From: Rubellimicrobium arenae
Lineage (GTDB): Bacteria; Pseudomonadota; Alphaproteobacteria; Rhodobacterales; Rhodobacteraceae
Direction: 5' to 3'
DNA length: 64,000 nt
Assembly (NCBI RefSeq): GCF_017916275.1
Contig: NZ_JAFMST010000006.1
Span: 186,001-250,000 of the forward strand
Shown: positions 8,429 through 17,770 of the stretch, piece by piece
Layout of the letters: each line of letters starts with the position of its first letter
Position numbering within the stretch: position 1 is the first letter of the stretch
Made by a program: the position numbers and the translations under genes
The notes under the pieces: model-generated
What the model saw: the letters and a program-made list of their open reading frames with translations, nothing else
The model's database searches: none
Told to the model about the DNA's origin: nothing

Positions 8429-8708
8429 CCCCCGGCGTCGGCCACCAGATGGGGCTGGGGCCGGTCGATTCCGTGGACCCTCACGAGGCAGGGCGCTGCG
8501 CCGGAGGCCGCGATTTCCTGCCGGCGGGAGGAGCGCGGTGTCGGACCGACGGCCACCCGGACAGTGGTGCCGCAGCGGCACCAAACCGGCGGCGAAACGG
8601 TCGCCGCCGTCACCCGCGCCATCGCGGCGGGGCCGCGGAACCGCCCGATCGGTGACCAGGAAAAAAGTTGCGATGGGTGAAAAAGAGCCGGCACGATTTT
8701 CGCAACCT
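8429..8708. repeat. 280-bp perfect direct repeat, copy 2
   Basis: Identical to 831-1110. Its left edge truncates the istB relic; its right edge leads into the leader of the paralogous gene at 8772. The abrupt left junction inside istB indicates that this copy (repeat plus gene) arrived second, as a transposed or recombined unit. Confidence 0.95.
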
Positions 8709-8771
8709 CCCCCTAGCCTCATCATATCGACAACAAGCTGAGGCGCGAGCCCAGCAACACGAGGGACAACG

Positions 8772-9275
8772 ATGCGTACGGCACCCCATTTTTACAGCAT
8801 CCGCTTCGTCGCGGGCATGCTCGATGAGACCGCCCTGCGGCGGATGCTCGGAGAGCAGTTCGACATCCCCTGCTGCTCGATCGAGCGCGCGCCCTGGCCG
8901 GCCGTCGAGACGACGCACAAGGCCAAGACGGTCCAGCCCGAGCGCGAGAAGGCCGGGACGCGCCGGCCCGGCCGCCCGCGGGGGAGCAAGCTCGTCCTGG
9001 ACCTCGCCGTCCGGGCCGCGGACTTCCCGCCCCTGCGCGGAATCGTCCTCAATGAGCTCGCCCGGGTCGGCAATGCCTCGACGAACGAGATCAGGCGCGT
9101 CCTCGAGACGCGCAAGGTGCGGCGCGCTGACCTGACCCGGGTCGAAATCGACCGGCTGCGCCAGGAGGGCTTCCTGCGGACGGAGCCCGGTGCCCCCGAC
9201 GACCGCCACCACCTGACGGAGCGGGGGCAGCGGCTCGCCGAGGAGCTCCATCGCCTGCACGGCGAGGCGCGCTGA
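8772..9275 (+). CDS. Winged-helix DNA-binding protein with AT-hook, paralog B
   Basis: 167 aa paralog of the protein at 1175-1696. It shares the N-terminal domain (RFVAGMLDETALR, CSIERAPWPAVET) and the C-terminal winged helix (DLTRVEIDRLRQEGFL, RHHLTERGQRLAEEL). The linker carries RRPGRPRGSK, whose GRPRG core matches an AT-hook minor-groove binding motif; paralog A has only the degraded RRPGREKAK there. The ATG at 8772 is where alignment with the paralog starts. The upstream 280 bp are the perfect repeat. Binding to AT-rich foreign DNA is an attractive role but is only an inference. Confidence 0.75.
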   Translation: MRTAPHFYSIRFVAGMLDETALRRMLGEQFDIPCCSIERAPWPAVETTHKAKTVQPEREKAGTRRPGRPRGSKLVLDLAVRAADFPPLRGIVLNELARVGNASTNEIRRVLETRKVRRADLTRVEIDRLRQEGFLRTEPGAPDDRHHLTERGQRLAEELHRLHGEAR

Positions 9276-9897
9276 CGCCCGCCCTCGGCTTCCCCGGCGC
9301 CCCAACCCAGGGCCCTGGGGAGCCCAGCCAGCCGACCCCTCTCGTATAGGCGAGTTGCCTTGGCGACGACATGATGGCGACTTGCTCGTCAGGGGGCGAC
9401 CGTCTGCCAGCGCTCATCGCAGATCTGATGCACTTGGGGTCCTCATGCTGCAGAGCGCCGCAGCGGGGATCCCAATTAGAGAGGATACTCCACAAGTTGG
9501 GAGCCGAGGAGGATGAGCGCCAAGGACCCCATGCAGCCGCACCATGCGCTCCACCTCACCGCTCAGCGGCTCACCCAGGAGCCGCAGGGCCTCCGTAGCC
9601 GATAAGGCCCAGGACGATGCGATCCCGAGAAAGGCCTGGCACGCGGCGCGGCTCTCCGGTCCAGGATCGGCGGCCGGCGGTGCTGGGATGGCTCGCCGCC
9701 TTGTCTTGCGGACCGGCAGATCGGTCCGTGGCGGCGAGGTGACCAAGGACGAACGCTCTGCGTGCGGAACCCGGCCAAAGTGACTGGCCCGTCCGAGTTC
9801 CTCTGGACCTACCTTCACCCGGGTGACGGCTTCCGATAGATGTCTTCGTGCCCGAGCCAGCCATCCACTCCGTCCTTCTGAACCTCCGAGGTCTGCG
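9276..9897. other. Intergenic region before the histidine kinase
   Basis: No recognisable gene. Open frames on both strands have low-complexity translations. The last 70 bp should hold the kinase promoter; no clear -35/-10 pair was recognised. Confidence 0.4.
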
Positions 9898-12800
9898 ATG
9901 AATGTGAGCAGCATGATGCCGCTGCGGCTTGCCGAGCTCGCCAGCCCTGCGAGCCTCACCCGTGTCCTGCTGGACAAGATGACCGAAGGTGTGAGCCTTT
10001 CACGCGAGGACGGCACGATCGTCTACACGAACCCGGCCGAGGAACGGCTGTTTGGCTACGGGCCCGGCGAACTCCTGGGCCAGCACGTCTCGTTGCAGAA
10101 CGCCTACTCGCCTGAGGAGAACACTCGGGTTGTCGAAGAGGTCATCGAGGAACTCAAGCGTTCGGGCACCTGGCAGGGCGAGTGGCGCAACCGGCGCAAG
10201 GATGGGTCGGAGTTCACAACCCGCTCGCGCATCAGCAAGGTCGAGATCGCTGGCGAGCGGCACTGGCTCTGCGTTCAGGAGGACGTGACGGACGAGCAGG
10301 AGATCGCGAAAGCCCTGCACGACGAGCGGGCCCGGCTCAAGCTGGCCACCGAGGCCGCCGGCATTGGCATCTGGGATCTGGACGTCCTGACGGGTGGGAT
10401 GACCTACTCGCGTCGCGCCAAGGCCATCCTTGGTCTTCCCGAAGAGGAAGCAGTCACGCCCGAGCGGATCCTCTCCGTCATCCATCCCGACGACCGCGCT
10501 CATGTGGAGGCGCTCTATCATTCGGCGCTCGACCCGAATGAGCGCTGCCGCGACCCCTTCGAGTACCGGGTCTTGCTCGAGGATGGCTCGATCCGCTGGA
10601 TCCTCGGTTTTGGAGAAGCAATCTTCGAAGAGGTGGACGGCAAGGCTCGAGCCGTCCGCTATCTCGGCACGATCCAGGACATCACCTCTCGTCGCGAGGC
10701 CGAACAGGCCGAAAGCCAGGCCGCGCAACGCCTGCGTCTGGCGGTCGAGGCTGGCCGGATGGCGGTATGGGATCTCGACGTCGCCACCAACACCGTCACC
10801 GGCTCGCCGGATGTGAGCCGGCTCCTTGGCTTCCCCGAAGGCGAGCCGATTGACGCTGAGGCGGCTCGCCTTCGTTACTGCCCCGGCGAGTACGAGCGGA
10901 TCTCGGCGGAGCATGCGGCGGCTATGGCGCGAGGGCAGACCTCGTATGACGCCGAGTTCCGCTACCAACACCCCGAGCTCGGAGTCCGTTGGCTTCGGTT
11001 GCGCTACGATCTGCTCTTCGATGCCGAGGGGCAGCCGACCCGCATCATCGGTGTCATGTCCGACGAGACCGAACGGATGCACGCGCATCTGTCGCTGAAG
11101 GAAACCGAGGAGCGGTTCCGCCTCATCGCGGACAGCGCTCCCGTGATGCTCTGGATGGGCGACCCCAAGGGCAAGTGCCTTTACCTCAACCACGCCCAGC
11201 GGGAGTTCTGGGGCGTGGCCGAGGAGGACATCCCTCGCTTCGATTGGACCCCCACCATCCATCCAGACGACGTCGTCGCACTGTCTGAGCCCTTTGGCCG
11301 GGGGATGCGGGACCAAACGGCATTCACTGTTGAAGCCCGGTATCGGCGAGCGGATGGCGAGTATCGCCTGCTCCGAACGGATGCGCGTCCACGGTTCAAC
11401 GCGGTAGGCGAGTTCCTCGGAATGACCGGGGTCAACGTGGACGTCACCGAGCAGCGGCGAGCGGAGCAAGCCTTGCGGCGCGAAACCCGGGCGCTCGCTA
11501 TCGTCAACGAGACGGGTGCCGCCGTCGCGGCCGAGCGGGATCTCGAGCGCATCGTGCAGATGGTCACGGATGCGGGACGGGAGCTCACGGGAGCCGAGTT
11601 CGGAGCTTTCTTCTACAACGTCCTGAACGAACAGGGCGAGCGCTTCATGCTCTATGCCCTGTCAGGCGCGAAGCGGGAGGCCTTTGCCAACTTCCCCATG
11701 GTGCGCTCCACAGCGCTCTTCCACCCCACGTTTCAGGGGGAGGCGGTCGTTCGTTCCGATGACGTCCTGTCCGACCCACGCCATGGGATGAATGCCCCTT
11801 ACAACGGAATGCCAGATGGGCATCTGCCGGTTCGCAGCTACCTGGGCGTCCCTGTGATCTCGCGCTCGGGCGAGGTGCTGGGCGCACTGTTATACGGCCA
11901 CGGTAAGCCCAATGTATTCCGAAGCGAGCACGAGACCCTTCTGTTAGGGATCGCCGGTCACGCCGCAACGGCCATCGATAACGCCCGCCTGTTCCAGGTC
12001 AACGAATGCGAACTGGCGGAGCGCCGGAAGGCCGAAGCTGCTCTGCAGGCGCTCAACGAGACGCTGGAACAGCGCGTGGCCGCCGAGATCGTCGCGCGGA
12101 CCGAGACCGAGGAGGCTCTGCGCCAGGCACAGAAGATGGAAGCCGTGGGCCAACTCACGGGCGGCATTGCGCACGACTTCAACAACCTGCTCGCAGGCAT
12201 CGTGGGCTCGCTTGACCTCATGCAGACCCGGATCGCGCAAGGCAGGACGGCGGGGCTCGACCGCTATGTGGGCGCGGCGATGACCTCGGCGCAGCGCGCG
12301 GCGGCGCTCACCCACCGCCTTCTGGCCTTCTCGCGCCGCCAGCCGCTTGACCCCAAACCGGTGGAAGCCAATCGCCTGGTGGCCGACATGGAAGACCTTC
12401 TGCGGCGCACGCTCGGGCCTGCGATCTCCCTTGAGATGGTGATGGCCGGCGGCCTCTGGCGCACGCTGTGCGACCCCGTGCAGCTCGAGAGCGCACTTCT
12501 GAATCTTTGCATCAACGCGCGTGATGCCATGCCTGACGGAGGGCGGCTGACCATTGAAACGGCCAATGCTCATCTCGACGACGCCTACGCCGCCGCCCAG
12601 CGCGACGTGACACCGGGCCAGTATGTCGCCATCTGCGTGACAGACACCGGGATGGGCATGTCGCCTGAACTCGTCTCGCGTGTCTTCGAGCCGTTCTTCA
12701 CCACAAAGCCCATCGGGCAAGGCACGGGGCTTGGCCTGTCCATGGTCTACGGCTTCGCCAAGCAATCGGAAGGGCACGTCCGAATCTACTCGGAGGAGAG

Positions 12801-13275
12801 GCAGGGCACGACGGTCAAGCTTTACCTGCCGCGCCATCGAGGGCAGGAGGAGAGCGCCGAGGCTGAAGCCGGAGTGGTCGAGCTTGCCCGAGCGGAAGCC
12901 GGGGCGACGCTGCTGGTTGTCGACGACGAGCCTGTGGTGCGCGGCCTGATCGTCGAAGTGCTGGGCGATCTGGGCTACCATGCGCTCGAGGCGGGGGATG
13001 GTCCATCGGGCCTCAAGATCCTGCAGTCGAAGCGTCGCATCGACCTGCTGATCACCGATGTCGGCCTGCCCGGCCTGAACGGTCGCCAAATGGCGGACCA
13101 AGCGCGGGAGCGACGTCCCGACCTCAAGGTTCTTTTCATCACCGGGTACGCCGAGAACGCCACGTTGGCCAACGGTGTCCTGGAACCCGGCATGGCTATG
13201 CTCACCAAACCCTTCGCGGTAGACGCGCTGACGCGCAAGATCGGGCAACTCCTTGAGCACCCTGCGTCGGGATAG
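9898..13275 (+). CDS. PAS/GAF hybrid sensor histidine kinase-response regulator
   Basis: 1125 aa. Four PAS domains (about residues 20-135, 150-265, 275-400 and 405-525; the later ones are PAS_3 type with IHPDD motifs) are followed by a GAF domain (about 540-700) and a short coiled coil. HisKA carries GGIAHDFNNLLAG (phospho-acceptor His759). HATPase_c has the N box NLCINARDAMPDGG and G boxes DTGMGMS and GTGLGLSMVYG. The C-terminal receiver domain has phospho-acceptor Asp1054 in LLITDVGLPGLNG. No transmembrane segment, so it is a soluble sensor of an unknown cue. ATG 9898 follows GAGGT. It stands alone, with no adjacent DNA-binding regulator, so its output partner is elsewhere. Confidence 0.93.
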   Translation: MNVSSMMPLRLAELASPASLTRVLLDKMTEGVSLSREDGTIVYTNPAEERLFGYGPGELLGQHVSLQNAYSPEENTRVVEEVIEELKRSGTWQGEWRNRRKDGSEFTTRSRISKVEIAGERHWLCVQEDVTDEQEIAKALHDERARLKLATEAAGIGIWDLDVLTGGMTYSRRAKAILGLPEEEAVTPERILSVIHPDDRAHVEALYHSALDPNERCRDPFEYRVLLEDGSIRWILGFGEAIFEEVDGKARAVRYLGTIQDITSRREAEQAESQAAQRLRLAVEAGRMAVWDLDVATNTVTGSPDVSRLLGFPEGEPIDAEAARLRYCPGEYERISAEHAAAMARGQTSYDAEFRYQHPELGVRWLRLRYDLLFDAEGQPTRIIGVMSDETERMHAHLSLKETEERFRLIADSAPVMLWMGDPKGKCLYLNHAQREFWGVAEEDIPRFDWTPTIHPDDVVALSEPFGRGMRDQTAFTVEARYRRADGEYRLLRTDARPRFNAVGEFLGMTGVNVDVTEQRRAEQALRRETRALAIVNETGAAVAAERDLERIVQMVTDAGRELTGAEFGAFFYNVLNEQGERFMLYALSGAKREAFANFPMVRSTALFHPTFQGEAVVRSDDVLSDPRHGMNAPYNGMPDGHLPVRSYLGVPVISRSGEVLGALLYGHGKPNVFRSEHETLLLGIAGHAATAIDNARLFQVNECELAERRKAEAALQALNETLEQRVAAEIVARTETEEALRQAQKMEAVGQLTGGIAHDFNNLLAGIVGSLDLMQTRIAQGRTAGLDRYVGAAMTSAQRAAALTHRLLAFSRRQPLDPKPVEANRLVADMEDLLRRTLGPAISLEMVMAGGLWRTLCDPVQLESALLNLCINARDAMPDGGRLTIETANAHLDDAYAAAQRDVTPGQYVAICVTDTGMGMSPELVSRVFEPFFTTKPIGQGTGLGLSMVYGFAKQSEGHVRIYSEERQGTTVKLYLPRHRGQEESAEAEAGVVELARAEAGATLLVVDDEPVVRGLIVEVLGDLGYHALEAGDGPSGLKILQSKRRIDLLITDVGLPGLNGRQMADQARERRPDLKVLFITGYAENATLANGVLEPGMAMLTKPFAVDALTRKIGQLLEHPASG

Positions 13276-13712
13276 GACGACAACTCGAGAACAGAGTAGA
13301 GACTGTATTCGGCAGTCGCTGCTTTTCCGTTGGTTGTTGGACATCGAAGGCACCTTCCTGCTCCTCGCTGGAGATCATCGAAGGTGTCTCGCCGCATCGC
13401 GCGGTCCTACAGTCCGAAGGGCCTTGGTGCCTCATCCTGTTCTCGAGGTTAAAGTCTACGCGGCGAACCTCAGTGCCCGAGCCTTCCACGCCCACCTTGG
13501 CTCCACCAAGACTGGAAGGCGCGATAATGGCGACTAGGGCTGCCCTTGGCCGATTCTACACTTTTATCTGTGCGCCTGACCCTTGCTTTAGGTCAGCCTG
13601 ACGCGCGAGGCCCAGCTACCTGCGGAAACCGTGGATGTGTCTGTGGTTGCGCCAAAAGGCCGCAGAGCCTTCAAGATCACGGGTCCGGATGGTGATGAGC
13701 GGGTTTCAAAGC
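13276..13712. other. Convergent intergenic region
   Basis: Lies between the kinase (plus) and the MFS gene (minus). It holds a perfect 11-bp inverted repeat, CTCGAGAACAG at 13284-13294 and CTGTTCTCGAG at 13436-13446. Nearer the MFS end there is CTGACC/GGTCAG around 13585-13605, a possible weak terminator. No gene recognised. Confidence 0.4.
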
Positions 13713-14870
13713 TCACCCTCGCGTCACGGCTCGGGCCGAAAGCGGCACCAGGAGCACCAGCGCGGCCAGGAGCCAGAAGGCCGCCGACAGGCTGGTCGCG
13801 TCCGAGACAAAGCCCATGAGAGCCGGGCCGGCGAGGATGCCCGCGTAACCCGTTGTCGTGACCGCCGCGACTGCCAAGCCCGCCGGCATGATGGTCTGTC
13901 GCCCGGCCCGGCTGAAGAACACGGGCACGAGGTTGGCGGCCCCCAGCCCGATCAGGAGAAAGCCCAGGAGCGCCACAGGCGTCCAGTCGACGGCCAGCAG
14001 CAGCACGAAGCCAGCCATCGTCAGCAGCCCGCCCCAGACGAGCACCCGCAGATCTCCCAAGGCGCTGACCACCCGATCGCCCGTGAGCCGGCCCACGGTC
14101 ATGGCGACGGAGAAGAGCATGTAGCCCACCCCCCCCTGCGCGGCCGAGTCGACCAGGTCGCGGCCAAGGAGCAGCAGCGCGCTCCAGTCGAGGATGGCGC
14201 CCTCGACAAGGAAGATGAGCCCGGACAGGGCCGCAAGCAGGAGCACGATGCCGCGCGGGGCCACAAAGGCCGGGGCCTCGCCGCCTTGAACCTGCAACAG
14301 GCGCGGCCACGCCAGAAGAATGGCCACGAGGGCCAGGGCGCTGCCGCAGAGCGCGCTCGCGAACGGCGAGACTCCTTGAGACAGAAGGAGCGTGATGCCG
14401 CCCGCGCCCACGAAGCCGCCTACGCTGAACATGCCATGGAACCCCGACATGAGCGGCACGCCGGCGGCCTTCTCGACCTCCGTGGCATGGACGTTCATCG
14501 CCACGTCGATGGTGCCCAGCGAGGCCCCGAAGAGAAGGAGCGCGGCGGCGAGCAGGAGCGGACTGCTGACCACGGAGAGGAAGGGCAGGATCAGGACGAG
14601 GCCCAGGCCCCCGGTCAGGATCATGGGCTTGCTGCCCACCTGGGCGCTGATCCAACCGGTAAGCGGCATGGCCAGAATCGAGCCCAGGCCGAGGCAAAGA
14701 AGAAGGAGCCCAAGCTGGCCCTCGTCGGCGCCAACGTTCGCCTTGGCGAAGGGCACCATGGGCGCCCAGCAGGCCATCACGAAGCCGGCGGCAAAGAAGG
14801 ACAGGCGCGTCGCGAGGCGGGTGCCCCCTGTGTCCGCCGACGAAGGCGTGGTCTCAGCGTAAGAGGTCAT
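13713..14870 (-). CDS. MFS transporter
   Basis: 385 aa with about 12 predicted membrane helices. It is of the sugar/fucose-permease-like MFS type, seen in GAGGITLLLSQGV and the symmetric halves; the loop FHGMFSVGGFVGAG is typical of the YbjJ-like subgroup. ATG 14870 is preferred over the TTG at 14882. It lies 30 bp downstream of the DeoR-type regulator on the same strand, so the two form an operon. The substrate is unknown; a DeoR-linked MFS often handles a sugar or sugar derivative (inference). Confidence 0.85.
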   Translation of the reverse strand: MTSYAETTPSSADTGGTRLATRLSFFAAGFVMACWAPMVPFAKANVGADEGQLGLLLLCLGLGSILAMPLTGWISAQVGSKPMILTGGLGLVLILPFLSVVSSPLLLAAALLLFGASLGTIDVAMNVHATEVEKAAGVPLMSGFHGMFSVGGFVGAGGITLLLSQGVSPFASALCGSALALVAILLAWPRLLQVQGGEAPAFVAPRGIVLLLAALSGLIFLVEGAILDWSALLLLGRDLVDSAAQGGVGYMLFSVAMTVGRLTGDRVVSALGDLRVLVWGGLLTMAGFVLLLAVDWTPVALLGFLLIGLGAANLVPVFFSRAGRQTIMPAGLAVAAVTTTGYAGILAGPALMGFVSDATSLSAAFWLLAALVLLVPLSARAVTRG

Positions 14871-14900
14871 GTCAGGGCTCAAGGAAAAGGGAGGAAAGGG

Positions 14901-15686
14901 TCAGAAGTTCGGGGCTTCAGCGATCCGCAGGTCAGCGCCTCTCGCGCGAAGTGCGGAGACGACCTCGGAAGGCGCGTCATGCTCCAGGACGACGTGGGCG
15001 ATGTCCGAGATCGGGCCGATCGCAAACGGAGCCGAGGTCTCCAGCTTGGCGTTGGTCATCATCAGGGCGGTGGCTGAGCTCACCTCAAGGAGGCGGCGCT
15101 TCATGTCCACGTCGTCCATGTCGAAGCCGGCGAGGCCATTCTGGGCCGACAAGGCGCAGGCACCCAGGAAGCAGAGGTCAAAGCGGAAGCGCCCCAGCTC
15201 GGCCAGGGCCCGGGCGTCGACGCAGCCACCAACGGATGGGTTCACGCGGCCGCCGATAAGGATCAGCGAGAGGTCGTCCCGAGTCATCAGCGCCGCCGCG
15301 GCCGGCAGCGAGTTCGTGACCACCCGCAAGCCGAAGTCGCGCGGCAGCAGTCCGGTCAGCTGAAGCACCGTGCTGCCGGTGTCGAGAAAGATGGTCTGTC
15401 CCTTGGAGATCAGGGCCACGGCGGCTCGCGCCAGGGCGCGCTTCCGCGCGGCATCCTCGCCCGAACGGACCTCGATAGGCGTCGAGGCCGGCGAGAGCGG
15501 TAGCGCGCCGCCATAGACGCGTTGGCAGAGCCCTTCCTGCGCCAAAGCCCGCAGGTCGCGGCGGACCGCGTCCTCGGAGACGCCGAACTCCTGCGCGAGT
15601 GCAGTGGCTACCACGGCCTGACCGCGAGCCAGACGATCAGCGATTTGTTGGCGACGACCAAGGGAGAGAGCGGGTGAATCGTGCAT
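14901..15686 (-). CDS. DeoR/GlpR-family transcriptional regulator
   Basis: 261 aa. The N-terminal DeoR winged HTH reads GVSEDAVRRDLRALAQEGLCQRVYGGALP. It is followed by the DeoRC sensor domain with ISKGQTIFLDTGSTVLQL and LILIGGRVNPSVGGCV. ATG 15686 was chosen because the HTH begins about 10 residues later, as usual in the family. DeoR regulators generally respond to a phosphorylated sugar or nucleoside. It very likely controls the MFS gene that follows it by 30 bp. Confidence 0.9.
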   Translation of the reverse strand: MHDSPALSLGRRQQIADRLARGQAVVATALAQEFGVSEDAVRRDLRALAQEGLCQRVYGGALPLSPASTPIEVRSGEDAARKRALARAAVALISKGQTIFLDTGSTVLQLTGLLPRDFGLRVVTNSLPAAAALMTRDDLSLILIGGRVNPSVGGCVDARALAELGRFRFDLCFLGACALSAQNGLAGFDMDDVDMKRRLLEVSSATALMMTNAKLETSAPFAIGPISDIAHVVLEHDAPSEVVSALRARGADLRIAEAPNF

Positions 15687-16068
15687 GAACAAGAGATAAC
15701 AGACCACAATGAGAGTTTCGAGGCCCAACGTGATCGCAACTGCTCCGGTGGGGCAGCTACATACCCAGACTATGCCGTTGTGGGTCTTTCGCTCGTCTGG
15801 CGAACAGCAGTGGCTTAGAAATGCCGCAACTATTCCCCCTCAGCATCCGCACCGGAGCGCTGGACGCATCGTATGAAGCGTGCGCAGGCAGGAAACCTCT
15901 GCGATGCGGTGACACGGACCTGCTTGGAGAGGCAGGCGGACGCTGTGAAAGATGTCTTGTGCCCTGCTCGGCCAGCCATAAGCGCGGTGACGCGCACAAG
16001 CTGGGGGGGCGGGTTCTTCAAGGCGGCCGCAAGGTCATGACGCCAGCGTTACGGGTCTTCGGATTCGC
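15687..16068. other. Intergenic region
   Basis: 382 bp between a minus-strand DUF4396 gene and a minus-strand DeoR gene. It must contain the DeoR promoter at its left end. No gene, repeat or convincing palindrome was seen. Confidence 0.4.
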
Positions 16069-16554
16069 TCAGTGTCCAGTATGATGCTGGTGGACGGCAG
16101 CATGTCCCCGGCCTCGGGCAATGAGCCACCGGTTGACCGGAAAGGCCGCCGCTCCGGCGATCAGCAGCGCCATGGCCAAGCTGCCCCAGAAAAGGCCAGA
16201 GCCGACCCCAGCGTGCATCGCCCCGGGGATGAGGAGCATGATGCCGTTGTCCACGACCTCCATCAGAGTGATGGAGATGGTGTCCGCCGCGAGCGCAAGC
16301 CGGACGGCCGCCCCAAGGGTGAGGCCTGCGCGCAGGAGCGGCAGCATCGTTAGACCATACCCGAAGAGAAAGGCCAGGATGACGGCGAGAGCGATGGTGG
16401 CACCATTGCTCCAGCCTAGCGCGGTACCGATCACAAGGCCCAGCACCTCGCCGATGGCACAGCCGCTGAGGCAGTGGACGGTCGCGCTGAAGGCCAATCG
16501 ATTGAGCGTGGCGCCGGGTGCAGCGTGGTGGTCGTGGTGGCTGATGTGAGTCAT
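16069..16554 (-). CDS. DUF4396 family membrane protein
   Basis: 161 aa. A His-rich N-terminus (THISHHDHHAAPG) precedes four hydrophobic segments, including FSATVHCLSGCAIGEVLGLVIG and ILAFLFGYGLTM, and the C-terminus is again His-rich (AAVHQHHTGH). The pattern and the C-x-x-GCAIGE motif match DUF4396, an inner-membrane family often found near copper and metal genes. The His-rich ends suggest metal binding (inference). ATG 16554 has GGAGAG upstream. It appears monocistronic. Confidence 0.8.
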   Translation of the reverse strand: MTHISHHDHHAAPGATLNRLAFSATVHCLSGCAIGEVLGLVIGTALGWSNGATIALAVILAFLFGYGLTMLPLLRAGLTLGAAVRLALAADTISITLMEVVDNGIMLLIPGAMHAGVGSGLFWGSLAMALLIAGAAAFPVNRWLIARGRGHAAVHQHHTGH

Positions 16555-16787
16555 GGCAGCTCTCCGGAGGTGAACTGCCATGCAAGCTGGCCCTTCCCAT
16601 CATGGGAAGGTCAAGGAGTTTCTCGCCTGCACCTGCGGCGGCTCAGATCGACACAGATCAGCCAGGATGTTTCGGCGAGCTTAAGCACTGCGGATGCCAG
16701 ACCAAGCGCAAATTTGGCAGTGCTCCTGCGCTACGGGTGTTGCCATCTGTCATGCCAGGCAGTGGCACGACCTGTTCCTGGCCCAGC

Positions 16788-17672
16788 TCAACCGCCCTTC
16801 TCGCTCTCTCCCGGCTTTGCCCGCAACCAACTCACAAAGGCGTCCACGGCCGGCCGGCGCGGGCCAGGCAAGGTCACGACCCAGTAGGTGAGCTCGGGCA
16901 GGCCCGGAAAGGGCACCTCGACGAGCCGTCCGGCGGCCAAGTCGGAGGCCACCACAGCATCGGCCGAGAACAGAAGACCATAGCCGGCCAGTGCAGCCGA
17001 GACGGCCAGGGTCGGGTTGTCGATGCCGTTCACCGTCAGCGTCGCCGGATCGATCCCGGCGCCTTGAAACCACAGGGCCTCTTGCGGATCATCTGGTGCC
17101 AGAAGCCACGGCAGGCGCGTGATGTCGCTGTCGCGAGCGAGAAGCTCAGGCGTTCCCACCAGGATGTAGCGTGTCCTCACCAAAGGCTCGGCCACCGTTC
17201 TGGGCCACGACCCTTGGCCGGTCCGGATGGCCACGTCGTAGCCATCCCGGGTCAGGTCGGACACTGCATAATCCGGTGTGATCGAGACAGCCACGTCGGG
17301 GTGGCGGCGCCAGAACTCCCCTAAGCGGGGCAGAAGAACGGACTGGGCGAAGTTGGGTGTGGTGGTCACGCGAAGGCCTCGACGCTTCTCCACCCGTCGC
17401 AGCGCCTCGACCCCGGCGGCGATGGTGCCGAAGCCGTCATGGAGCGCGCGGGCGAGGCGCTCGCCGTCCTCGGTAAGAGTCAGGTCCCGTCCGTAGCGCC
17501 GCAACAGCGTTGTACCGAGTTCAGCCTCAAGGCCGCGGACCGCCTGCCCGATGGCCGCATGCGTAACGTTGAGCACGCGTGCGGCCTCGCTGAAGTTGCG
17601 GTGGCGGGCCGCGACCTCAAAGGCTCGCAGCGCTGAAAGGGAAGGAAGATGCCGCCAGTCGGGTGCCGACAT
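16788..17672 (-). CDS. LysR-family regulator, GcvA-like
   Basis: 294 aa. LysR HTH at residues about 9-68 (LSALRAFEVAARHRNFSEAARVLNVTHAAIGQAVRGLEAELG in pieces), then a LysR substrate domain with a GcvA-like pattern (VTTTPNFAQSVLLPRL, GYDVAIRTGQG). A perfect palindrome (17674-17690) sits two bases upstream of the start codon, a likely autoregulatory operator. Divergent from the small gene at 17771, which may be its target. Confidence 0.9.
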   Translation of the reverse strand: MSAPDWRHLPSLSALRAFEVAARHRNFSEAARVLNVTHAAIGQAVRGLEAELGTTLLRRYGRDLTLTEDGERLARALHDGFGTIAAGVEALRRVEKRRGLRVTTTPNFAQSVLLPRLGEFWRRHPDVAVSITPDYAVSDLTRDGYDVAIRTGQGSWPRTVAEPLVRTRYILVGTPELLARDSDITRLPWLLAPDDPQEALWFQGAGIDPATLTVNGIDNPTLAVSAALAGYGLLFSADAVVASDLAAGRLVEVPFPGLPELTYWVVTLPGPRRPAVDAFVSWLRAKPGESEKGG

Positions 17673-17673
17673 G

Positions 17674-17690
17674 TGAAACCCCAGGTTTCA
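17674..17690. promoter_or_regulatory. Palindrome at the LysR start, candidate operator
   Basis: TGAAACC-cca-GGTTTCA is a perfect 7-bp inverted repeat lying immediately upstream of the minus-strand LysR start codon and about 80 bp upstream of the divergent small gene. The position suits repression of the LysR gene by its own product. Confidence 0.5.
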
Positions 17691-17770
17691 GATCTGAAGA
17701 ATTGCTGATTAGCTCACATCAGGCCTGCAAGCTAGCTTGGCTCCATACCTGCCTTCGAGGAAGCCAAGCC

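Noticed and set aside
1-9300. Complete prophage
   Set aside because: No integrase, terminase, portal, capsid or lysis gene is visible; only scattered accessory genes.
10000-13353. Long minus-strand frames of 489 and 469 codons
   Set aside because: Antisense shadows of the hybrid kinase, caused by GC-rich third codon positions.
13635-15077. 480-codon plus-strand frame
   Set aside because: Antisense to the MFS and DeoR genes; low-complexity Arg/Gly/Gln translation.
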